DNA from: an uncultured Bacillota bacterium
Lineage (GTDB): Bacteria; Bacillota_A; Clostridia; Peptostreptococcales; Anaerovoracaceae
DNA length: 13,018 nt
Direction: 5' to 3'
Assembly (NCBI GenBank): GCA_946628525.1
Contig: CAMOWO010000010.1
Location: 1-13,018, forward strand
Position 1 is the first letter of the stretch. Every line of letters starts with the position of its first letter. Below, in pieces: positions 1 to 4,319 of this stretch. A program made the position numbers and the translations under genes. The notes under the pieces were generated by a model. It did no database searches and was not told the origin of the DNA. It worked only from the letters and a program-made list of their open reading frames with translations.

Positions 1-215
1 TGATCATGCTGGCTCTCGTACTGCAGTCTGTCGGTCTTCCGGTGGAAGGTATCGCCCTGGTAGCAGGTGTAGACAGGATCTTCGATATGGGACGTACCAC
101 CGTCAACATTACAGGCGACGCGTCCTGCGTCATGGTGGTATCGAACCTGCTGAAGAAAAAGCTTGAGAGCTGGAGCGCATCCGAAAGTGCAGAGGATGCT
201 AGTTCAGAAGAATAG
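1..215 (+). CDS. Sodium/dicarboxylate (DAACS) symporter, C-terminal fragment
   Basis: This is the 3' end of a gene that begins before the window; the frame is open from position 3 and ends at a TAG at 213-215. The visible residues match the last membrane segment (TM8) of the GltP/GltPh family of Na+ or H+ coupled glutamate, aspartate or C4-dicarboxylate transporters. Counting from the ATG at position 6, D23, D27, R30, T31, N34 and D38 have the same spacing as the GltPh substrate and sodium ligands D390, D394, R397, T398, N401 and D405. All are intact, so the fragment looks functional. The RTTVNITGD stretch is diagnostic. After TM8 comes a short charged tail rich in E, S and K, as expected on the cytoplasmic side. 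The exact substrate cannot be told from this piece. A palindromic terminator lies about 110 bases downstream. Confidence 0.9.
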   Translation, partial: IMLALVLQSVGLPVEGIALVAGVDRIFDMGRTTVNITGDASCVMVVSNLLKKKLESWSASESAEDASSEE

Positions 216-325
216 ATGTAGAATGACAGCTTTCGGATTGCAGACAAAGGTTCGGTCCAGTGAAGTTCGACACGGTCTTTTCTATTCTGTGCTAGGCAAC
301 GCCCCGATTTGAAATATATAGTATT

Positions 326-352
326 AAAATGGGCACTCGAGTGCCCATTTTT
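326..352 (+). terminator. Rho-independent terminator, perfect 26-bp palindrome
   Basis: Positions 326-351 are a perfect self-complementary palindrome with GGGCAC/GTGCCC arms around TCGA. It is preceded by four A and followed by a run of five T on the plus strand. It is the likely end of the symporter transcript. Because it is symmetric, it could also stop transcripts arriving from the right. Confidence 0.75.
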
Positions 353-592
353 GCTGAGGTCTAATAGAACCGGGGCAGAGCCTGTCCTTAAGGCAGTCGG
401 TTTCTGCCCGGACTGGTATGTTTTTCTGTAAATATGGGCAGCGCTTCGTATATAAGCTGCCCGGAAAAGCAATGTAAGTGTTGATTATGGGGAGTCAGCT
501 GCCCATAATAAGGCGAAATCACACTCTTTTGGGCAGGAAGATCTTTGTCAACAGTCTGAAAGCACCGTGAAATTCCACGTCCATAACTTATT
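353..592. other. Non-coding stretch with GGGCAG/CTGCCC hairpin cluster
   Basis: No convincing gene lies here (the whole gap is 216-654). The stretch holds three successive inverted repeats. The first is 370-379 with 403-411 (CCGGGGCAGA against TCTGCCCGG, one bulged G). The second is GGGCAGC 436-442 with GCTGCCC 456-462. The third is TTATGGG 485-491 with CCCATAA 502-508. The hexamer GGGCAG or its complement occurs at 373-378, 404-409, 436-441, 457-462, 499-504 and 531-536. It could be a structured RNA, a set of regulator sites or decayed repeat DNA. I see no clear promoter, and no tRNA or known riboswitch pattern. Confidence 0.5.
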
Positions 593-619
593 AAAAAAGA
601 CGGGATGCAGATCCCGTCT
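593..619 (-). terminator. Terminator of the minus-strand glucosaminidase gene
   Basis: The 9-bp arms 598-606 and 611-619 (AGACGGGAT against ATCCCGTCT) surround a four-base loop. On the minus strand the stem is followed by a run of six T (complement of the A run at 593-598). It lies 36 bases after the stop codon of the minus-strand gene. There is no T run on the plus strand, so it acts leftwards. Confidence 0.85.
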
Positions 620-654
620 CGAACTTCTGTCGAAATATTATTCTACTAAGTGAT

Positions 655-1377
655 TTACTTTAACGCCTCGATGGCTTCGTTGTGGTGGGCGCTGATGGTG
701 CGGTAGAACTTCACCATGTAGTTTACCACGTGATCATCCCAGACGGAACTTGCCGCATATCGCTTGTGGACCGCATCCACCGTCTTGCCTTTGTAGAGGC
801 TGGCGCCGGGTGTCAGATACTTGTGGGCCAGCGTCCGGGCAACCACATCGATGTTCTCTGCCTTGGTGGCGTAGCCCTTGCCGCCGAATCCGAACATGTT
901 GTTCTTCCGGAAGCAGATGGTGCCGTAGGCGCTTTCGTTCGCGCCGATGGCCATGACGAAGAGGCAGTTGATCCCGTAATCCTGCTCGGCCTTCCAGAAA
1001 TACTCCTCCAGGCCGCGGAAGTTGCCCCTGGTCACCAGTTTGAGGTCCGCCACGGTCACGCCGCTGGGCTTGCTCACATCCATGGAGCGGATCTGAGACG
1101 CCGTGTATGCCGGTATGGACTCCCCGTCCACCACTTCCTCGACGACGGATTTTCTGAGGGTGTTCCCCAGATCCACGTCGTGAGCGGCCTCCTGGCCGGC
1201 GTCGAGAAGGGCTTCCTCTTCCGCCTCGATCTCCTCCGCGATCTGCGCGTTGGTGGTGCCGATGCCCCATGCAAAGAGTCCCGCCGACAGCGCGAGAGAG
1301 AGGATCGTAAGGATGAGAGGGATCCTGAAACTCGGTTTATGTTCTTTTTTTATCTGTTCGATATCGTATTTCTGCAT
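655..1377 (-). CDS. Membrane-anchored glucosaminidase-domain protein (peptidoglycan hydrolase)
   Basis: This 240-residue protein has a short, charged cytoplasmic N-terminus (1-18), one membrane helix (about 19-40), an acidic Glu/Ala-rich spacer (45-75), and a C-terminal domain (about 117-230). That domain resembles the endo-beta-N-acetylglucosaminidase family (PF01832: LytG, FlgJ-type, SagB). The signature is ANESAYGT (146-153), where E147 aligns with the family's catalytic glutamate. It is followed by the KNNMFGFGGKGYA segment, the usual KNNLFGIKG-type motif. The protein probably hydrolyses the glycan strand of peptidoglycan outside the cell while tethered to the membrane. The frame is open upstream as far as 2136, but that part is antisense to another gene. 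The start at 1377 is chosen because an AGAGGTGA site and a consensus promoter lie just before it. It is divergent from the exported protein at 1468, and its terminator is at 593-619. Confidence 0.85.
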   Translation of the reverse strand: MQKYDIEQIKKEHKPSFRIPLILTILSLALSAGLFAWGIGTTNAQIAEEIEAEEEALLDAGQEAAHDVDLGNTLRKSVVEEVVDGESIPAYTASQIRSMDVSKPSGVTVADLKLVTRGNFRGLEEYFWKAEQDYGINCLFVMAIGANESAYGTICFRKNNMFGFGGKGYATKAENIDVVARTLAHKYLTPGASLYKGKTVDAVHKRYAASSVWDDHVVNYMVKFYRTISAHHNEAIEALK

Positions 1378-1389
1378 GTCCCTCACCTC

Positions 1390-1418
1390 TTGAAAAGTGG
1401 TGTATTGTCCTATATTAT
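1390..1418 (+). promoter_or_regulatory. Possible plus-strand promoter sharing the -10 region
   Basis: TTGAAA (1390-1395), a 17-base spacer and TATTAT (1413-1418) give a good sigma-A-like promoter reading towards the gene at 1468. A second -10-like hexamer, TATAAT, sits at 1420-1425 but has no well-placed -35. The -10 element lies on the same AT-rich bases as the opposing promoter. Confidence 0.55.
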
Positions 1419-1442
1419 ATATAATGAACGTTAATATTTCAA
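1414..1442 (-). promoter_or_regulatory. Sigma-A-type promoter for the glucosaminidase gene
   Basis: Read on the minus strand there is a -35 TTGAAA (1442-1437), a 17-base spacer, and a perfect -10 TATAAT (1419-1414). The predicted start of transcription is near 1407, about 30 bases before the ATG. Its -10 overlaps that of a plus-strand promoter. Confidence 0.8.
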
Positions 1443-1467
1443 GGCGCGAGCCGGATGGGGCTATGTG

Positions 1468-2049
1468 ATGGGACAGACACTCACGAGTATACTCAGCATA
1501 ATAGTGGCGATGATCATGCAGACTGCCACCATGGGAAACGTATCGGTAACTCCGGAGGAGACCGCGACAGAGTTCATCGACGGGCTGACTGCGGGTAACG
1601 ACCAAGTGGTGACGAAGTACGTAGAGAACGATTACGTGAACCTTTTGGAGAATACGGGAAACGATGAAGTGACGGACAAGCTTTACGGGAACCTCTTTCG
1701 AAACTTCGGCTACGAGATCACGGACTCTGCACAGAAGAACGATGTGGCTGTAGTGAAGCTCGCCGTGACGAACTGCGACTTCAGCGACGTGGACAAGGAC
1801 TACAGCGAGGCGGCGTACGAGTACATCACCGGCAATCTCTATGATGAGAACGTCACCGACAAGAAGAAGCTCAGCAAAGAGTGCCTGAACATATATCTCG
1901 AGGAGATCGAGAGCACCGCGAAGAAGGGCAAGACAAAAGAGAAGACCATATTCCTGCCGATGAAGAGCAACGGTCACTACGGCTGGGAGGTCCTGGTGGA
2001 TGACAAGATCATGAAGGGGATCCTGGGCGGTCTTGAGATCCCGGAATGA
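1468..2049 (+). CDS. Hypothetical exported or membrane-anchored protein
   Basis: I do not recognise a family with certainty. The 193-residue product starts with a hydrophobic stretch (about 5-22, LTSILSIIVAMIM) that could be a signal peptide or anchor. No lipobox cysteine is visible. The rest is acidic and soluble, starting with TPEETATEFIDGL. Its length and its alternation of helix-like and strand-like stretches recall the small NTF2-like extracytoplasmic proteins of clostridia, in which an N-terminal helix of the type 'A..FI.al..gd' is common; this is only a resemblance. The ATG at 1468 is preferred over the GTG at 1465 because the GGATGGGG site ends 7 bases before it. It is divergent from the glucosaminidase gene and probably co-regulated with it, which suggests a wall or envelope role. 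No terminator is seen after the stop; the next promoter begins 18 bases later. Confidence 0.65.
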   Translation: MGQTLTSILSIIVAMIMQTATMGNVSVTPEETATEFIDGLTAGNDQVVTKYVENDYVNLLENTGNDEVTDKLYGNLFRNFGYEITDSAQKNDVAVVKLAVTNCDFSDVDKDYSEAAYEYITGNLYDENVTDKKKLSKECLNIYLEEIESTAKKGKTKEKTIFLPMKSNGHYGWEVLVDDKIMKGILGGLEIPE

Positions 2050-2066
2050 TGTTTGCAAATTCATGC

Positions 2067-2094
2067 TTGATTTACTTTTGGGATGGTGTATAAT
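2067..2094 (+). promoter_or_regulatory. Promoter of the rpsF-ssb-rpsR operon
   Basis: TTGATT (2067-2072), a 16-base spacer and a perfect TATAAT (2089-2094). Transcription would begin near 2101, giving a leader of about 100 bases in front of rpsF. Confidence 0.75.
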
Positions 2095-2100
2095 ATAAAA

Positions 2101-2187
2101 GCGCGACTTTGGGCGAGGACCCGTCGCGAAGCGCAATAAGGCGCGATAATCCTTGCAATGGCAGGGGCCATTGCCATTAAGTCCACA
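2101..2187 (+). promoter_or_regulatory. Structured 5' leader of rpsF, candidate S6:S18 autoregulatory element
   Basis: The first hairpin pairs CGCGAC (2102-2107) with GTCGCG (2123-2128). Inside it a GGG/CCC stem (2111-2113 with 2120-2122) leaves a three-U bulge. The second hairpin is CAATGGC (2156-2162), loop AGGG, GCCATTG (2167-2173). An alternative long-range pairing, GACTT (2105-2109) with AAGTC (2179-2183), would disrupt the first hairpin and ends 4 bases before the ribosome binding site. Leaders of rpsF operons in many bacteria bind the S6:S18 complex through an element with a conserved CCG. A CCG is present at 2121-2123, but I cannot confirm a match to that consensus. Confidence 0.45.
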
Positions 2188-2201
2188 GGGAGGTGAAACG
2201 A

Positions 2202-2489
2202 ATGACGAATTATGAAGTAATGTTCATCATCGATCCTGCATTAGAAGATGCCGTTAAAGACGAAACAGTTGAAACAGTCAAGGGCATCATCGCTGCTCAG
2301 GGTGAAGTCGGCGAAGTTGATGTATGGGGATTGAGGAAGCTTGCTTATCCTATCATGAAGAAGAATGAAGGATACTATGTCGTTATTCAGTTCCAGGGTG
2401 AGACAACTCTTCCGAAGGAACTGGACAGAAGACTCAAGATTTCCGATAACGTTATCAGACATATCATCGTTAACAAGGATGAGAAATAA
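2202..2489 (+). CDS. rpsF: Ribosomal protein S6
   Basis: The 95-residue protein has the normal length for bacterial S6, which binds the central domain of 16S rRNA as a heterodimer with S18 in the 30S platform. The N-terminus MTNYEVMFIIDP matches the family's 'YE.myIi.P' start. The WGLRKLAYPI segment, the EGYYVV strand and the C-terminal 'LKISDNVIRHIIV' region are all in the expected order. The start is the ATG at 2202, preceded by an excellent GGGAGGTGA at 2188-2196. The in-frame GTG at 2193 lies inside this site and is not used. It is the first gene of an operon with ssb and rpsR, the usual arrangement in Firmicutes. The leader upstream may mediate feedback by S6:S18. Confidence 0.97.
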   Translation: MTNYEVMFIIDPALEDAVKDETVETVKGIIAAQGEVGEVDVWGLRKLAYPIMKKNEGYYVVIQFQGETTLPKELDRRLKISDNVIRHIIVNKDEK

Positions 2490-2504
2490 GAATCGGGGTG
2501 CGAT

Positions 2505-2957
2505 ATGAACAGTGTTCAGCTTATAGGCAGATTGACGAGAGATCCGGAAGTCAGATACACTACCGGGCAGAACCAGACTGCAGTTGCCAGATTCGGTATC
2601 GCTGTGAACGATGGTTACGGCGAGAATGAGCGCACAAGTTTTATCAATATTGTCGTGTTCGGAAGACAGGCTGAGAACTGCGAAAGATACCTGAGCAAAG
2701 GCAGACAGGTAGGCATCACCGGAAGGATCCAGACGGGCAGCTACGAGAACAAGGAAGGCCGCAAGGTCAACACTTTTGAGGTAGTTGCAAACAGGGTAGA
2801 ATTCTTAGGCGGAGGCGACGGTGCTTCAAGACAGTCAGGCGGCGGTTTTAACAGACCGCAGCAGTCACAGCAGCCGCAGCAGAACAGCGGCGGCTTCGGC
2901 GAAGACTTCGGCGGCATCGAAGGTTTCCAGTCCGTAGATGATGATATCCCATTCTAA
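2505..2957 (+). CDS. ssb: Single-stranded DNA-binding protein SSB
   Basis: The 150-residue protein has an N-terminal OB fold (about 1-103), starting with the typical [15 protein letters not shown] glycine/glutamine-rich flexible linker follows (104-142). The acidic C-terminal tip DDDIPF recruits replication and repair partners. It coats single-stranded DNA at the replication fork. There is no tryptophan at all in the protein. The position usually held by the DNA-stacking Trp in 'NxVxWxxQAEN' is a Phe here (F52 in [10 protein letters not shown]), a variant also seen in some clostridial SSBs. The binding site GGGGTG at 2495-2499 lies upstream of the ATG. The gene sits 15 bases after rpsF, and its stop codon touches the beginning of the rpsR translation signals. 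Confidence 0.97.
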   Translation: MNSVQLIGRLTRDPEVRYTTGQNQTAVARFGIAVNDGYGENERTSFINIVVFGRQAENCERYLSKGRQVGITGRIQTGSYENKEGRKVNTFEVVANRVEFLGGGDGASRQSGGGFNRPQQSQQPQQNSGGFGEDFGGIEGFQSVDDDIPF

Positions 2958-2974
2958 TGAAAGGAGAACAGATC

Positions 2975-3208
2975 ATGGACAACAAGAGACGTGGTGGCAT
3001 GAGAAGAAAGAAAGTATGCCAGTTCTGCGCAGATAAAACAGAAGTCATCGATTACAAGGACGTAGAGAAGCTCAAGAAGTACGTTACAGAGAGAGGCAAG
3101 ATCCTGCCTAAGAGAATCACAGGAACTTGCGCGATCCACCAGAGAGCAGTCACTACAGCAATCAAGAGAGCAAGAATCGTAGCACTTCTGCCATACATCG
3201 CAGACTAA
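2975..3208 (+). CDS. rpsR: Ribosomal protein S18, zinc-ribbon (C+) form
   Basis: The 77-residue protein carries the core [29 protein letters not shown] and ALLPY segments of S18, the partner of S6 in the 30S platform. Four putative zinc ligands are present: C15 and C18 (VCQFC), C52 and H55 (GTCAIH). This is the C+ version of the protein; E. coli and B. subtilis S18 lack most of these residues. The start at 2975 is chosen over the upstream ATG at 2957 because AAAGGAG at 2960-2966 is an ideally spaced ribosome binding site for it. It is the last functional gene of the rpsF operon. A gene remnant begins right after its stop codon. Confidence 0.96.
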   Translation: MDNKRRGGMRRKKVCQFCADKTEVIDYKDVEKLKKYVTERGKILPKRITGTCAIHQRAVTTAIKRARIVALLPYIAD

Positions 3209-3209
3209 T

Positions 3210-3356
3210 GTCGGAACGGTCAACAAGGCGAATGTGACCAAGTTTACGGCGAAGAAGCTCAAGGCTAAGAAAAAGTACTTCTTCAAGGTAAGACCGTATA
3301 CGCTGGTAGATGGCAAGAGGATCTACGGCAAATGGTCGAATATCAAGACAATCTAA
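3210..3356 (+). pseudogene. Remnant of a fibronectin type III domain gene
   Basis: In this frame 48 codons up to the TAA at 3354-3356 encode the C-terminal half of a fibronectin type III domain of the kind repeated in Firmicutes surface proteins. A lysine-rich 'FTAKKLKAKKKYFFKVRPY' strand is followed by 'GKRIYGKWSNIK', matching the usual 'L..gkkYyfrVRay....gkkvyGkWS..k'. There is no ATG; the frame is closed by a TAG at 3180-3182, inside rpsR. Only a GTG at 3234 could start it, and that would give less than half a fold. It is therefore best read as the tail of a lost surface-protein gene, cut off by a deletion or recombination exactly at the end of rpsR. It keeps an intact reading frame with no internal stop, which suggests the event is recent. 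Confidence 0.7.
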
Positions 3357-3411
3357 GCAAAGAAGTAGAAACAGTATGTGATTTCTACGCACACACAATA
3401 TGTTGTTGGAG

Positions 3412-3442
3412 AAGAGCCGTTTCTTTTGAAGCGGCTCTTTTT
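3412..3442 (+). terminator. Terminator of the rpsF-ssb-rpsR operon
   Basis: AAGAGCCG (3412-3419) pairs with CGGCTCTT (3432-3439). The stem extends inwards by four more pairs (TTTC with GAAG, one G-U) to a TTTT loop, giving about 12 pairs. T's follow directly (3438-3442). A weaker hairpin, GTAGAAA 3365-3371 with TTTCTAC 3382-3388, lies upstream. Confidence 0.9.
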
Positions 3443-3477
3443 ATTGCGCTTCGCACCTTACTAGAAGGCTCTGCTGC

Positions 3478-3507
3478 GTGACACGGCTCATAGGATTGTG
3501 CTATAAT
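3478..3507 (+). promoter_or_regulatory. Promoter of the DUF2232-gdpP-rplI-dnaB operon
   Basis: TATAAT at 3502-3507 is preceded by TGC, making an extended -10 (TGCTATAAT). GTGACA at 3478-3483, 18 bases upstream, can serve as the -35. Transcription would start near 3514. No other clear promoter or terminator is seen until after the M23 gene, so this may drive about 8.7 kb. Confidence 0.7.
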
Positions 3508-3542
3508 ATATGTTGCTATTTTGCGGACACGAGGAATTATGA

Positions 3543-4307
3543 ATGATTTTGATCACCATTTTTATAGTGATAATACTTGTTCCGTTCATCCTGATGCCGA
3601 GAGACATCAAAGGCGATAAGACGGGTCCATACATGTCAGTGCTGAAGTCTGTCATCGTGACACTGACGGCAGTTCTGGGACTGGTCATCGCAGCGATGAT
3701 TTCGGGACACCCGCTTTATGATGGCCTTCATTCTGTTACGGAGCAGGTAGTCAACGTACTGGTAAATGAAGGCACATACAAGAATATGCCGGGATTCGAG
3801 CAGCTCAGTGAAGTGGATGCTAAGAAATCTCTGCTGGCCGTTTATGACATGATGATAAAGAGACTGCCTGCGTATATCGCTGCAGCATCTCTTGCGATCT
3901 CATATTTTGACTATATCATGCTTTCGAGGAGCATCAGAAAGCGGCAGCCTGCTCAGATCATGCCGCCCTTTCGTGATTTCAACTACCAGGGAAACGTTTT
4001 CCTGCCGATGATCCTGATGCTTCTGGCATCCTGGCTCATAGGGAGATCCGGAGGGACATCTGCAGAGATCCTTTATCTGAGCATCAATTACATTTTTGAT
4101 ATCGTCTTCGGCATACAGGGTGCATCGACGATATTCACACTATGTTATGTCAGGAAATGGCCGAAGGCTGTGGCAGTGATCACTGTCATCGTCTTCTGGA
4201 ATATATATATACTCAGACAGGCACTAGTCATACTTGGAATGTTCGATCTTGTGATCGGTATGAAGCGGATGCTGTATGCCAGAGCAGATCAGAATAACAG
4301 AAAGTAA
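3543..4307 (+). CDS. DUF2232 (YybS-like) integral membrane protein, N-terminally short
   Basis: This 254-residue protein has about six hydrophobic segments (roughly 1-18, 35-54, 109-127, 152-167, 176-200, 209-230). The PPFRDFNYQGNV loop (141-152) and the C-terminal 'GMFDLVIGMKRM' match the DUF2232/YybS family, which sits directly upstream of gdpP in Firmicutes and whose function is not established. Family members are usually about 300 residues or more, with extra N-terminal helices. Here a TGA at 3540-3542 lies directly before the ATG, so no N-terminal extension is possible in this frame. The GAGGA site at 3531-3535 supports the start. It is the first gene of the long operon. Its stop codon is in the same frame as gdpP, only 12 bases before it. 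The call rests on context and the two motifs. Confidence 0.75.
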   Translation: MILITIFIVIILVPFILMPRDIKGDKTGPYMSVLKSVIVTLTAVLGLVIAAMISGHPLYDGLHSVTEQVVNVLVNEGTYKNMPGFEQLSEVDAKKSLLAVYDMMIKRLPAYIAAASLAISYFDYIMLSRSIRKRQPAQIMPPFRDFNYQGNVFLPMILMLLASWLIGRSGGTSAEILYLSINYIFDIVFGIQGASTIFTLCYVRKWPKAVAVITVIVFWNIYILRQALVILGMFDLVIGMKRMLYARADQNNRK

Positions 4308-4319
4308 CAGGTAAGCATT

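Noticed and set aside
216..654. tRNA, tmRNA, 6S RNA or known riboswitch in the first gap
   Set aside because: No cloverleaf, no CCA end, no continuous bulged rod, and no motif of a riboswitch class that I know. The hairpins are reported only as an unexplained cluster.
682..1434. Plus-strand open frame of 250 codons opposite the glucosaminidase gene
   Set aside because: No ribosome binding site, no recognisable domain, and it is a mirror of a well-supported gene with GC-rich codons.
1378..2136. N-terminal extension of the minus-strand glucosaminidase frame by 253 codons
   Set aside because: It is antisense to the gene at 1468 and crosses the consensus promoter at 1414-1442. The composition (His, Val, Leu, Arg rich) looks like a reverse-frame shadow. 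A good ribosome binding site supports the start at 1377.
2957..2974. Longer start for rpsR at 2957
   Set aside because: The codons are the ribosome binding site itself (AAAGGAG); the ATG at 2975 gives the normal S18 N-terminus.
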